From the NCBI GenBank assembly GCA_013350285.1, contig JAAXWG010000001.1, forward strand, positions 62,001 through 126,000: 64,000 nucleotides of DNA, given 5' to 3'. Shown here in pieces: positions 19,771 through 30,212 of this stretch (the first letter of the stretch is position 1; every line of letters begins with the position of its first letter). The DNA is from Candidatus Altimarinota bacterium (lineage in GTDB: Bacteria; Patescibacteriota; Gracilibacteria; BD1-5; UBA6164). The notes beneath the pieces are model-generated. The model was not told where the DNA came from. It did not search any database and worked only from the letters and a program-made list of their open reading frames with translations. Position numbers and translations under genes: made by a program.

Positions 19771-20970
19771 TTAAGCAAGAGACGAAATTATTGCCTGTTT
19801 TAAATCATCAAATCCTTTTTTCTTATAGGAACTTACAAAAATAGGATTTATATCACTATATTTATTTTTTAAGACTTCAATCTCTTCAGCAGAAAGTAAA
19901 TCTATCTTATTAAAGACAAAAAGTCTTTTTTGATTTGCTCCAATACTTGCAAGTATATCTTCAACAACTCTCATTTTTTCATCTATTTTCGTATCCGTGC
20001 TATCAACAACATGAAGTAAAATATCAGACTCAATACTGTCTTCCAGAGTAGAAGAAAAAGCCTCTATCAAATTTGGTGGCAAATCTCGTATAAATCCTAT
20101 TGTATCACTTAAAAGTATCTCTATTCAAGTATTTCAAAGATTTTGAAATGTATCAATATCATCAAGTTTCATCTCTTCATAGGGAATAAATAGTTTTCAG
20201 ACTGAAGTTCCAAGAGTTGCAAAGAGTTTGTCTTCCGATAAAACTCATTTCTTTGTGAGTGTATTGAGAAGACTTGATTTTCATGCATTGGTATAACCCA
20301 CAATTCCCACTGTAAAAAATCCAAGTCTTTCTCTGTGTTTTCTATGTTCTTTTCTTACTTTTTTATATTTTTCTAATTCCTTTTTTATTGTTTCTTCCAT
20401 TTTTCTTAAGTGTCTTTTCATTATTTCAGTATTTGTTTCCCCTTTTCCTCTTGCAAGTTTTGATCCTCATCATTGTCTAGAAAGTTCCATTCCCATACCA
20501 AAAATTCTTGGTCCCATATGATGAATAGAAGCAAGTTCTATTTGTAATCTCGATTCTATTGTTTTTGCATTTTTTTCAAAAATTTTGAGGATTAAATCTA
20601 TTCTATCCCAAGCTTTTGCTCAAATCTTCCTTAATTTTTCATTGATTTTATACATTTGATGAGATTTGAGAGCATTTCAAAAAATCAAAATCTTAGCTCA
20701 AAACCTTTCCATTTCTTCAATTATTTCATCAAGTTTTCCTTCTCAAATATAAGTATTATAATCAGGAGTTCCTCTTTTTTGAATATGTTTTAGTATAACT
20801 ACTCCTCCATAAGTATGAACAAGATTTTCCATCTCAAGCATTCTATCATCCATATTTTCTCTTTTACAACAATCAAAAGGAATTACATCTGCTATAAAAA
20901 CTTTTAATTCCTTGTTGCTATATTCAATTTTTTGTTGCTGTTGCTCTAACTCTCTTTCACTTTTTGCCAT
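19771..20970 (-). CDS. hflX: GTPase HflX
   Basis: A ribosome-associated GTPase that binds 50S subunits or stalled 70S ribosomes. The 399-residue product has the N-terminal HflX domain with YIGEGKLDEI and the glycine-rich linker GGGSKLARGKGE. The G domain follows: G1 GYTNAGKSS near residues 225-233, the LFATLGTSVG switch, G3 DTIGFIRDLPPNLIEAF and G4 FNKIDLL. The order and the IRDLP-x-L-I-E-A-F motif are diagnostic. It is transcribed alone, convergent with the island. The start is the first ATG, which gives a charged Gln-rich N-terminus. Confidence 0.95.
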
Positions 20971-21028
20971 ATTTTTTATTTTAAATAATTTTAAATAATT
21001 ATATTTATTTTTATTGAAAAATAAAAAC

Positions 21029-21061
21029 AAAAAAAGAGGCATTTCATTTTGCCTCTTTTTT
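21029..21061 (-). terminator. Intrinsic terminator of rpmE
   Basis: A 12-bp stem AAAAAAGAGGCA / TGCCTCTTTTTT with an eight-base loop lies directly beyond the rpmE stop, followed in the minus direction by T-rich sequence. Confidence 0.8.
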
Positions 21062-21070
21062 GAATTTTTT

Positions 21071-21292
21071 TTATTTTTGTCCCATTGATTGAGTTTTTTT
21101 CAATCTCTCGTAAAATTTGTCCACAGAACCTGTTTTTACAAGTTTTTGTTCTCCTGTATAAAAAGGATGACATTTTGAGCAGATTTCAACTCTTATAGAG
21201 TCTTCTTTTAAAGTAGAAATAGTTTCAAATTCAGAACCACAAGAGCAAATAGCTTTCACTTTTTTTACTTTTGGATGAATATCTTTTTTCAT
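21071..21292 (-). CDS. rpmE: 50S ribosomal protein L31
   Basis: A 73-residue ribosomal protein starting [20 protein letters not shown]. It is the zinc-binding form: the cysteines lie in CSCGS and in [12 protein letters not shown]. The [21 protein letters not shown] segment is the family signature. No glycine is TGA, in contrast to most genes here. It lies between hflX and three tRNA genes on the same strand, 53 bases after tRNA-Leu, and may share their transcript. Confidence 0.95.
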   Translation of the reverse strand: MKKDIHPKVKKVKAICSCGSEFETISTLKEDSIRVEICSKCHPFYTGEQKLVKTGSVDKFYERLKKTQSMGQK

Positions 21293-21345
21293 AGTGTTTG
21301 TAGATAATCTTGCCCGCCAAGTACGAAGCAAATATATAAAGTAAA

Positions 21346-21430
21346 TGGTGCCCAGAGAGAGACTCGAACTCTCACACCAGAGGCACTGGCTTCTAAGACC
21401 AGCGTGTCTACCAATTCCACCATCTGGGCA
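21346..21430 (-). tRNA. tRNA-Leu (anticodon TAG)
   Basis: The cloverleaf reads from 21430 with acceptor TGCCCAG, a GGTAGACAC D-arm and anticodon stem-loop CTGGT-CTTAGAA-GCCAG. A class II variable arm, a GTTCGAGTC T-arm and an encoded CCA follow. The TAG anticodon reads CUN leucine. Confidence 0.95.
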
Positions 21431-21441
21431 TAAAATGTAAA

Positions 21442-21527
21442 TGGTGGGCAGAGAGGGATTCGAACCCCCGAAGGTGTAACCAGTGGATTTACAGTCCACC
21501 CCATTTGACCGCTCTGGAATCTGCCCA
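21442..21527 (-). tRNA. tRNA-Tyr (anticodon GTA)
   Basis: The acceptor TGGGCAG begins at 21527. The anticodon loop CTGTAAA carries GTA. There is a long class II variable arm as usual for bacterial tRNA-Tyr, a GGTTCGAATCC T-arm and an encoded CCA. It lies 11 bases from tRNA-Leu. Confidence 0.95.
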
Positions 21528-21612
21528 AAAAAGAACTCAGAAACTAGATTTTAGACCTTAGTATTTACTTTTTTTCTAAGTTCTAAGTTCTAAGCCCCAA
21601 GTTCTATTTTAA

Positions 21613-21689
21613 TGGAGCCACTTGTCGGATTTGAACCGACGACCATTCGCTTACAAGGCGAGTGCTCTACCAGCTGAGCTAAAGTGGCT
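21613..21689 (-). tRNA. tRNA-Thr (anticodon TGT)
   Basis: The acceptor AGCCACT begins at 21689. It has a standard D-arm, the anticodon loop CTTGTAA with TGT, a GGTTCAAATCC T-arm and an encoded CCA. It is first in the tRNA cluster, 85 bases before tRNA-Tyr. Confidence 0.95.
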
Positions 21690-21730
21690 TAAATTTTCTC
21701 ATCTTTTTACTTTTTTTGAAAGCGAGAAAC

Positions 21731-21758
21731 ATATTATAAAAAAAGTTTTTGTTGTCAA
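21731..21758 (-). promoter_or_regulatory. Candidate promoter of the tRNA cluster
   Basis: On the minus strand TTGACA (21753-21758) precedes TATAAT (21733-21738) by only 14 bases, or TAATAT (21731-21736) by 16, the spacing seen at other promoters here. It lies about 45 bases ahead of tRNA-Thr. Confidence 0.5.
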
Positions 21759-21835
21759 TTTTTTTTTGAAGTTTTTTCATTTTTTTTACTTTCTTCTTTT
21801 TTTGTATATAATTATTTAAAAATAAGTTAAATTAT

Positions 21836-22738
21836 ATGTACTCCCAAGAAAAATTACAAAATTTTCTTAAGCAAGATTGAGAAAAACAAAAAATAATCGT
21901 GATTTATTGACCGACAGCTTGTGGTAAAACAAAGATGTCTCTTGATATTGCTGAATTTCTCAATACAGAGATTATTTCTACTGATAGTAGACAGATATTT
22001 AAATATTTAAATATAGGAACCTGAAAAATAAAACAAAGTGAGAAAAGAGCGATAAAACACCATATGATAGATATTATTTTTCCAAATGAAAAATATTCTG
22101 TAGGAGAATATAAAAAAGAAGCTGAAAAAATTATACAAAATCTTCATTCTCAAAAAAAAATTCCAATTCTTGTTTGATGAACTTGACTTTATATTGATAG
22201 TCTCATCTATGATTTTGATATTCCTCAAGTTCCTGCTGATGAGATTTTGAGAAAAAAACTTACACAAGAAGCTCATGATTTTTGAAATGATTTTGTATAC
22301 AAAAAACTTTGCGAAATTGATAGTGATTTTGCACAAACTCTTCATCCCAATAATCTCAATTATGTCATAAGAGCTCTTGAAATAAAGCTTCTTAGTGGAA
22401 AATCAAAAGGAGAATTTAAAAAAGAAAAAGTCCTCAATTATGATACTCTTTTTCTTACCCCCTATAATGGTGAAAGAGAGAAACTTTATGAAAATATAAA
22501 TTCAAGAGTAGAAAATATGCTTGAAGAATGACTTATTGAAGAAATAAAAAATATTTTGGGAAAATGATACAAAACAACTGATTTTTGACTGCAAACTATT
22601 GGATATAGTGAAATAATTTCTTTTTTAGATTGAATTTTTTCTCTCCAAGAAGCCAAAGAGCTTATTCAAAAAAACTCAAGAAATTATGCAAAAAGACAAC
22701 TCACTTGGTTTCGTAAATATGAAGATAAAATATTTTAA
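21836..22738 (+). CDS. miaA: tRNA dimethylallyltransferase
   Basis: Adds an isopentenyl-type group to A37 of tRNAs that read U-starting codons. The 300-residue product has the P-loop [13 protein letters not shown] (both loop glycines partly TGA/GGT), [25 protein letters not shown] and LVGGTGLYI, then [11 protein letters not shown] and [11 protein letters not shown] near the end; all are MiaA signatures. Its length is typical. It is transcribed away from the tRNA cluster. A TATAAT at 21817-21822 is a possible -10 box. mtaB, at 13412, modifies the same tRNA position class. Confidence 0.95.
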
Positions 22739-22837
22739 TCCATTTTTCATAAAAACTCTTCTTGTCAAGCGAGATTATTAGAAAACAAAAGAAATATATG
22801 ATAAAATTTAAACAATATATTTCTTAGTACAATTCTT

Positions 22838-24211
22838 GTGAATCTAATTGACCTTATTCCAAAAAACAAATGAAATATCTCTCAAGAAAAAAAAGAAAAA
22901 TCTAATGAAAAAGTAGATGATCTTTTTAGTATTTGAAATTCATCAGGAATCAAAAATTGAAACAATAAGACAGAAGTAAATAATTCTGATCTCTACTTGG
23001 GAAATTATTGAACAAAAAATCAAGATAGTAGTATAATCACTCTTATAAATGATATATTCTTAGAAGCTTTTCGTTATAAAGCATCCGATATTCATCTAGA
23101 ACCAAGAGATAAGGATTTTCGTATCAGATTTAGAGTAGATGGACACTTTATTCCTTATAAAAGTTTAGAACTTACAAAAAGAGATTCTATTATTGCAAGG
23201 ATAAAAATTATGTCATCTCTTAGAATAGACGAACACAGACTTCCTCAAGATGGAAAAATAAATTATAGACTTTTTTGAGATAAAATAGTAGATGTAAGGG
23301 TTTCTATTATGCCAACAATTTATTGAGAAAAATGTGTACTCAGAATACTAAAAAAAGATGAAAAACCACCTGAATTAAAAACACTTGGTATTATGCCTTA
23401 TAATATGATAAAAATTCAAGAACATCTCAAAGATAGTTATGGAATGATACTTGTAGTATGACCAACTTGAAGTGGGAAATCAACAACCCTTTTTAGTCTT
23501 TTATCAAGATTTAATCCAGAAGAAAATAATATTTCTACCCTAGAAGATCCAGTAGAATATAGAATTCCTTGAGTAAATCATACTCAAATTTTCCCTGCAA
23601 TAAACTTTTCTTTTGCTACATGACTTAGGTCTCTATTGAGACAAGATCCAGATATCATAATGGTAGGAGAAATCAGAGATGAGGAAACTGCAAAACTTGC
23701 TGTGGAAGCATCTATTACAGGACATATTGTTTTTTCTACTCTCCATACAAATAGTGCAGTACATACAATACAAAGACTTACAAATTTATGAATTGATCCT
23801 CTTCTCATCACTTCTTCTATACGAATGATTATTTCCCAAAGACTTGGAAGAAAACTCTGCCCAAAATGTAAAATAAAGTATAATCCTGATGAAAAAATAA
23901 AAAATTATATTGTATGAAAAGTAGGAAAATATCTCAAAAATAAAGAGGAAATAAATTTATACAAAGCTAATCTTGAGTGATGTGATTCTTGTAATCATAC
24001 AGGCTACAATGGAAGAATCTGATTTTTTGAAATTCTTGAAATAAGTGAAAAAATGGAAAATCTTATAATGAAACAAGGAAGTAAGACACAACTTGAGATA
24101 CAAGCACTTGGTGATTGAATGATTCCTATCAAAGAAGATGCTTTATTAAAGGTAGTACTTTGAGATACAAGCTTAGAAGAAGTTATTTCTGTACTTTGAA
24201 ATAATAATTAA
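22838..24211 (+). CDS. pilB: Type IV pilus assembly / type II secretion ATPase (PilB/GspE family)
   Basis: A hexameric ATPase that powers pilin polymerisation at the inner membrane, 457 residues. The N-terminal 65 residues are variable. The core includes [10 protein letters not shown], Walker [14 protein letters not shown] (two of its glycines are TGA), the Asp box [11 protein letters not shown], Walker [15 protein letters not shown], and STLHTNSA. A zinc-binding CPKC...[12 protein letters not shown] tetracysteine follows. An in-frame TAA lies just upstream, so the start must be downstream of it; the first usable codon is GTG at 22838. The full N-terminal MshEN domain is missing, as in shorter PilB forms. 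Pilin-like partners are encoded at 49800 and 59264. Confidence 0.92.
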
Positions 24212-24272
24212 CTTGAAAATATTTGTTAAATGATTATTTTTATGATACAATTAATCCATATCAATAGAAAAA

Positions 24273-24518
24273 ATGAATACTGTTCTTTTAAGACTTTTTG
24301 AACAACACGATGTATCCGAAAAAGATAGATATGAAATAGGTCAAATGTACAATTTTCTAAGCGAAGAAAAAAAACAAAGACTTATAAAAGATTTTGAAAT
24401 TTTTATAAAAAAAGTAAAGAAATTTCAAAAACAATTAAAAGAAGAAAAAGATATATTAATCGGAGAAACAATAAATGAAATAAAACAAATAATAGAACAA
24501 ACAAAATTAAAAAAATAA
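24273..24518 (+). CDS. Small helical protein, unknown
   Basis: An 81-residue charged protein, MNTVLLRLFEQHDVSEKDRY at the start, with a Lys/Glu-rich, probably coiled-coil C-terminal half. It has no TGA codons. It lies 61 bases after pilB and 23 bases before another small gene, so it may belong to the pilus operon. I recognise no family. Confidence 0.55.
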   Translation: MNTVLLRLFEQHDVSEKDRYEIGQMYNFLSEEKKQRLIKDFEIFIKKVKKFQKQLKEEKDILIGETINEIKQIIEQTKLKK

Positions 24519-24541
24519 TATACAATAAAAATAAAAACAAA

Positions 24542-24820
24542 ATGTCTAGCACTACACTTGAAAACCATTTTAAGAAAAAAAAGAATACATGATATTTTGA
24601 AGAGTTAAAAGCTTCTCTTAGTAAGTTAGAATATCAAATCTCTCCCTTTTTTATTGAGCAATTTAATAGATATAGAAATGAACTTTTATCTCTTGTCTCT
24701 GAAAATGTTTCCACTGTAGAAGATCCTTTTGTACAAGAATTTATTGCTGACAAAAATAGAAAAATTTGAGATGCTCTTTCTCATACTCCAGAATTAGATT
24801 ATAATGGCTTTCTCAACTAA
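24542..24820 (+). CDS. Small protein, unknown
   Basis: A 92-residue protein, MSSTTLENHFKKKKNTGYFE at the start, predicted mostly helical, ending DYNGFLN. Two glycines are TGA, which supports it as native. It lies at the end of the plus-strand pilB run and converges with nth, whose stop is eight bases away. No family is recognised. Confidence 0.55.
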
Positions 24821-24828
24821 AAAAATAC

Positions 24829-25491
24829 TTACTTAGATTTATCTTTCTTTTCTGGAAAGATATTTTTTTTATAAAAATCACAAATCTTATTTAATTGACA
24901 AGTCAAACATTTTGGTTTTCTTGCAATACAATGATACCTCCCAAAAAGTACCAAACTATGATGAAGGTCTACATTATCTCCTGCTGTAAATATTTTTTCA
25001 ATGGCATTATTGGTAGCAAGTGGAGTTTTTGTTTTTACGATACCTATACGATTAAGAACTCTATGTACATGAGTATCTACTGCTAAATAAGGAGCCCTAT
25101 AAATAATAGAAAGAAATACTTTTGCAGTCTTTATTCCCACTCATGGAAGATTTACAAGCTCAGAGAGTGTAGAGGGAATTTTAGAATTATATTTCTCTAT
25201 AAGAAGTCTAGATGTCTCAAAAATATGATGTGATTTATTATTAAAAAAAGAAATACTTTTTATAAATTCTTTAATTTTCTTTTCTCATAAATTTACTCCA
25301 TCAAGAGGATTTTTTAGTACTTCAAAAAAATATTTATTTATTTTATTTACTTGTTTATCTGTTGATTGAGCAGACATAATAATAGCAACAAGAAGCTGAA
25401 ATTCTGTATTATAATATAATTCTGTAAGAGCATTTGGATAAAGGCTAAAAAGACTTTTTTTCATTTGTCTTATTTTTTCTTTTTTTGTCAT
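24829..25491 (-). CDS. nth: Endonuclease III (DNA glycosylase / AP lyase)
   Basis: Removes oxidised pyrimidines from DNA. The 220-residue product has IIMSAQSTDKQVNKI early and the helix-hairpin-helix LPGVGIKTAKVFLS with the catalytic Lys. AVDTHVHRVLNRIG follows with the catalytic Asp. It ends with a [4Fe-4S] cluster motif of spacing C-x6-C-x2-C-x5-C (CIARKPKCLTCQLNKIC). All catalytic residues are present and the length is normal. It is transcribed alone, minus strand, between two convergent or tandem genes. Confidence 0.95.
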
Positions 25492-25577
25492 TTTTTTAAA
25501 TTTATAACAATTAATCTCTACAAATCTTTTTTTCTTTTAATCTTTTTCACTATTCTCTATTCATTATTCTCTATTCA

Positions 25578-27533
25578 CTAATACACTTCCTTATTATAAC
25601 ACTCCTCACAATACACAATTTCTTCTCTTTCAGGAGCATAAGTTGTCTGTATCTTTTTTCATTTTTTTCAAGTTTTTATATTGATTTCAAATTCTTCTTC
25701 TTTATATTTTCATATGTTTTTATGATTTTCTTCGCAAGTAAGACAATCACAAATTCTTTCAAATAATTTTCTTGGATTTCTTAAACTCATCCTATCAAGA
25801 TGTCTTTGGTCTGGATGTCTTCTTGGTATAGGAAGATTATGTTTTCTATAAAAAGAGAGTTCTTCTTTTATTATTCTAAAAGGTTTTTTAGTAACTTCAC
25901 ATTCAATAGCCCAGTTCAAAATATTATCAGGAATATCTGCAATATTTTCAGGAAGCTTACTTGCAGGAATTATTTTTTCTACTTTTGGAAAAGGGGCTTC
26001 GTAAGTGCTGTATTTAAAGACCGGTCTTTTTCAAGCTTCTTCAAGAGTATTATAAATATTTCATTCTCTATCAATATAATTTATTTCTCACTCAAGACCG
26101 GTCTTAGAAACCTCAGGATTTATTGGATAATATTCTTGAGCAACGGTTTCATTATATCCAAAAGGAGAGAGAGAACTAGGAAAAAATTCTCACCACTCTT
26201 GCTCCCCCTGCTTCACTATCGCTCAGCTTTCCCCCTCAATTGAGGGGGACTGAGGGGGAGTCATCATATGTTCTATAATTTTTGGCACCAATTTTTCATA
26301 CTCTTCTTTTGTATATTGTTTATTGAGTATACAATATTGTTCATTACTATGAAGTCAAACACACCCAAAACAATTTTTTACTCAATTAATACAAAAAAAA
26401 CAATATATTAAATTACTTACATTATCCCAACAATCAAAACAAAAATTTAGATTGTTTCCATGACCTACAACAGATGATTCATATGATTTTTGTAAATTTA
26501 TTCAAAAATAATTCACATCCATTATATCTTCTGAATTAACAATATTTGTAGAATATCGTATATCTTTTGAACCAGCTACTTGAAAACATTGATAAATATT
26601 TTTTGATCAAGATATTAAATCTCAGAGAATATTTTCTGAATTTTTTACATCTAATAGGTAGTTTCTAGGAGATTTTTGTAATAACTCATCATATCATTTT
26701 TTTATTTGATTTGATGATAAAGTCTCTATTTTTAAAAAATATTCTTCTTTTGAATACCTTTTATTAAATATACAATATTCACTATTATTTAGATTTACAC
26801 ATCAAATACAATTTTTACATCAAATACAAGAAAAAATATATTTACATTCCCTACAATTATAAGAATACATTCAATATTCTACATAAAAACACTGAATACA
26901 TCGTATGCAATAATAACATTGCTCACTTTCTCAAACTCAAAAACTATCTACACAATATCTAGAAAAAAATACATCTTTTCCATAGTAACAATTTTCATCT
27001 TCTTCTGCATTAAATATCAAATAGCAATTTTTACAATATCACACTTGACTGACAAAATCACTATTTTCAACTTTTAAATTTGAAAGGGACATTTTAGGAA
27101 CAGATATATCTAGATCATGAAATTGCTCAAAAAAACTCCTTGAAAAATCAAAATCACGAGCATAATTAAAAGGATTCCATTTATCACTAAACCAATCTTC
27201 ATAATGATATACTTTATAAGGCTTATCTGGTGAATACATAGAAAATATTCTTTTTCATGTAAGATCACAGGTTCTAAAAGTTATAGTTTTTTCATTTCTA
27301 AAACTTAACCTTCTTTGCTGTCTGCAATCAGGACAAAGTGTAGGAGAGGGGATAAGGTATTTAATTTTTCCGTTTTCAAGCAACTTCACCCCCGGGGTTG
27401 AAAAAGAAACCCCGGGGTTTGGGAATACTGGACTTACTTTTTCATAAAATTCCAAATCTTTGTCTGTGATATCAAAATTTACTCCACAATGTTTACAAAT
27501 TTTTGTTTCTAGCACTTTTTCATTTTCAAACAT
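25578..27533 (-). CDS. Cys-rich zinc-ribbon protein of a CPR-wide family
   Basis: A 651-residue protein. The N-terminus has CKHCGVNFDITDKDLEFY and LCPDCRQQRRLSFRNEKTI. The middle has two arrays of CxxC and NCxGC units, each ending in an EYC-I-x-NK-x-Y-x-EEY element. The C-terminus has FFPSSLSPFGYNETVAQEY, RHPDQRHLDRMSLRNPRKLF and a final Cys pair, CEECY. I recall close relatives in many candidate-phyla genomes; their function is unknown. Metal-binding structural or nucleic-acid-binding roles are possible. Two stretches, about residues 38-57 and 424-445, are in-frame palindromic insertions absent from the conserved pattern. Confidence 0.75.
26190..26262 (-). repeat. Palindromic element inserted in frame in the zinc-ribbon gene
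   Basis: The core CCCCCTCAATTGAGGGGG (26231-26248) is a perfect 18-base palindrome followed by ACTGAGGGGGAG. It encodes TPPQSPSIEGES and neighbouring residues between the conserved EYEKLVPKIIEHM and the conserved WGEFFP segment. Confidence 0.7.
27386..27425 (-). repeat. Paired ACCCCGGGGT palindromes inserted in frame
   Basis: Two copies of a CCCCGGGG-centred palindrome, near 27389-27399 and 27408-27421, lie 20 bases apart. They encode NPGVSFSTPGV near residue 40 of the zinc-ribbon protein, where the family normally moves straight from SPVF to the YLIPPPTLCPDC-type segment. Confidence 0.6.
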
Positions 27534-27560
27534 ACAATTTTTTAGAAAATATTTTTTCTT

Positions 27561-29363
27561 TTATTTTACAGTATATGTTTTTCCTCTTGAATATATTTCT
27601 GTTGAATCAGGTGAAGTAATAGCAGGAAATAAAACATCGCATTTTCTAATACTTGAAATAAAATCTACAAAATTGCTACAAGGACAAGTGTTACAAGCCA
27701 CATTTCAAATAATTGTATCCTTTCCACTATCATAGAGACAATCTCCAGTATTAAGATTTGATATAAGTTGACATATTCATTGTGAAGGGCAAATGTTTGT
27801 ATCACTAAGATTACACTTATATCCTGTTGGACAAGCACAATTTTTATCACATTTTTTTAATAATACAGGGCATCATTTATTTATTTCTTCTCCAAATACA
27901 AGTGGGCAAAGATCATCGCAATCACCAATTCCATCTTTATCACTATCATTGAGACAATTTTTTGGTAATACATGAATAATGACTGATGCTTTTCCAACTT
28001 TTCAAGAACCATCCTTTACAATAAGTATCACTTCATATACTCATGGATTTTGAAAAATATGATCTATATTTTTACCATATCATTTCGTCCCATCTCAAAA
28101 ATCCCAAGTGTATTCATATTTTCCATCTCATCAGCTCACGATTGAATCAAAATCTACCAATAATGGAGCATATCAATTGATAGGATTTGCATCTACTGAA
28201 ACATTGAGAGCATTATCATTTTCTTTTTTATCAAAAGAAGAAACAACAATAGTAGAAAAAACTTCTGCCGTATTTCAACAATTATCAATAACTCTTAAGT
28301 ATACCTCCCAAGTTCCATTTGTAAGAAAACTATAATTATCAATATAACTTCCATATTTTATAATTTTTTCTCATGAGCTTGTATTATAAAACCTCCAAAT
28401 ATATCATTCTTTATCTTTTACTCATTTTTCACAAGTTGTTTCAACAAGTGCTTTAAAATCATAAGTATTGTTTGAATCTTTTAAATTTGATAGATTACAG
28501 TTTTGAGAAGAATTTGTGCAAGATTTATCATAGATTTTCATTTTGAGAGCAATATCATTTTTTACTACATCTTCTTTACAATTATTTGCCCTAAGTGCAA
28601 TATAAGCCATATAAATAAATTCCTCTTTTGTTACTGCTTTTTTAGGGTATATCTTATTATCTTTTTTTTCAAGTAGTTTATAAATTTTTTTATTTCATAA
28701 ATTATCATACTCTACAAGCTCATATTCAAGGGCCTTTTTAAAATATCCATAAAATGTATAAGGGGTCTTATCAAGATTTTGAGCTATCACATCTTGAGAG
28801 AGACTTTCTGTAATTGTTCCATTTTTAATTTCTTGGAGGATTTTTTCATTTTCCTCTATTGTAAGAATCTTTGAATTTCTGAGTATTACCGCATAAGCCT
28901 CTTCTCTCGTAATAGTGTTATTTGAACAAAAAGGTCTTTCTCATATTTTGTAAGTTCCATCTTCACATTTATCTCAAGCAACATATCCTCTTACATAATC
29001 CTTTGCATCAGCTTCAGCAACACAATAAAAATATTTATTTTTTTCATTTATATCAAAATATATATCTTTGCCTGTATATGACTCAAGTAAATCAAGAGCC
29101 GTATTTGGTTGAATACATTTTTTACAAATAACTTCTATACTGATCCCAACAAATTCATCTCTTGCAAGAAGTTTTTCTGGATTAAGTTTTCCATTTTCAT
29201 CAGGAAAAATCATTCCTCTATTATAGAGCTCTTGCACTTCTTTGTAATATTTATAATCTTTATTTATATCAGAAAAAATATCTTCAACAGGAATAATTGT
29301 CTCTGCAAAAGCTGGAGAAAAAAGAAAAAAGAAAGAAAAAAGTGATAAAAATATTTTTTTCAT
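27561..29363 (-). CDS. Exported SLH / PKD-domain surface protein
   Basis: A 600-residue secreted protein. Residues 1-20 are a clear signal peptide (MKKIFLSLFSFFFLFSPAFA). They are followed by three SLH-like segments (for example FSDINKDYKYYKEVQELYNR and YFYCVAEADAKDYVRGYVA) that could bind the envelope. A PKD domain follows with YEYTWDFGDGTKGYG near residue 415, then an NDSDKDGIGDCDDLCP thrombospondin type-3-like calcium motif and a Cys-rich C-terminus. This architecture fits a cell-surface or S-layer-anchored adhesin. It starts 27 bases before the zinc-ribbon gene's region on the same strand. Confidence 0.78.
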
Positions 29364-29373
29364 AAATTTTTAT

Positions 29374-29604
29374 TTAAAGAGAAGAAATAAAACGAAATCT
29401 TGGAATTTTTTTTTCATCAATATCTACCATATCAAAAAAATCATTTTTTGGCCTTACCCATAAAGCATTTTCTCAAAATTCAGAAGAAGTATATAAGGCT
29501 TTATACACAACCATTTTTCATAAATTTTCACTATCAAAAGCTTCTCCCATTACTTCATATTGTTTTCATTTATAATGTTCATAAATTCAGATTTGTATCT
29601 TCAT
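29374..29604 (-). CDS. DUF1653 family protein
   Basis: A 76-residue protein. IYEHYKGKQYEVMGEAFDSE, VVYKALYTSSEFGE, LWVRPKNDFFDMVDI and IPRFRFI match the DUF1653 pattern: Y-x-H-Y-K-G-x-x-Y, V-V-Y-x-x-L-Y, W-V-R-P and P-R-F. The family is small, cytoplasmic and of unknown function. Four of its glycines are TGA. Its stop lies 11 bases before the start of the SLH/PKD gene. Confidence 0.8.
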
Positions 29605-29653
29605 TGGATAATCAATAATTATAGTAAAAAAATTATAAAAATTTATTTAGAAG

Positions 29654-30142
29654 TTAATTCTTTATATAGTCTCTAACTTTTTCTCTAGGATATGTATTAA
29701 TTTTCCAAAATGAATTTTCTAAATTGCAAACAATTTTACTCTTCCATTTTCTTTTATCAATATCAGTATAATATATTTCTACTGAAACATGATTTTCTCA
29801 ATTTGTAGGTAAATCTATGCAATAATAATTATTCTGTGCTTGTGAGTAAACAGAAGGACGAACTATACTATTTAATTCATATATCTTTCAATTAAATATA
29901 TATTTATCAAAATATATCAATCTAGTTCATACATTTTGTATATGAATAAATGGGGTACTAAAATTTTCTCAGTTTTTTTGAATTAAACCAACTCCATAAG
30001 TAGCATATACTTCTACAACATCATCTAAATCTCAAAGTCTCTTATTTATCTTATATTGAAAAATTCATAATACAATAGCAGAAATGAGTATTCAAAAATC
30101 TATTACTAAATTCCAAAGATTATAAGTATTTATATTATCCAT
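29654..30142 (-). CDS. Membrane-anchored protein, unknown
   Basis: A 162-residue protein with one N-terminal TM helix (LVIDFGILISAIVLGIFQY, about residues 11-30) and a soluble, probably beta-rich domain after it. The soluble part has VEVYATYGVGLIQKNGENFS and ends KVRDYIKN. Predicted topology puts the domain in the cytoplasm or outside depending on a weak charge bias. No family is recognised. It lies between the SpoU gene and DUF1653 on the same strand. Confidence 0.6.
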
Positions 30143-30212
30143 AAAAATAAATTTAAACTATAAATATAATTTCAAAATCCCCTATTTTAAAAAAAACTGT
30201 GATATATATCAA

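Noticed and set aside
21289-21528. Short protein frames across 21289-21528 and 21622-21819
   Set aside because: They lie over tRNA-Leu, tRNA-Tyr and tRNA-Thr, which fold as complete tRNAs with encoded CCA.
27039-27533. Two separate small minus-strand proteins
   Set aside because: They are pieces of the single zinc-ribbon gene 25578-27533, split only by TGA codons.
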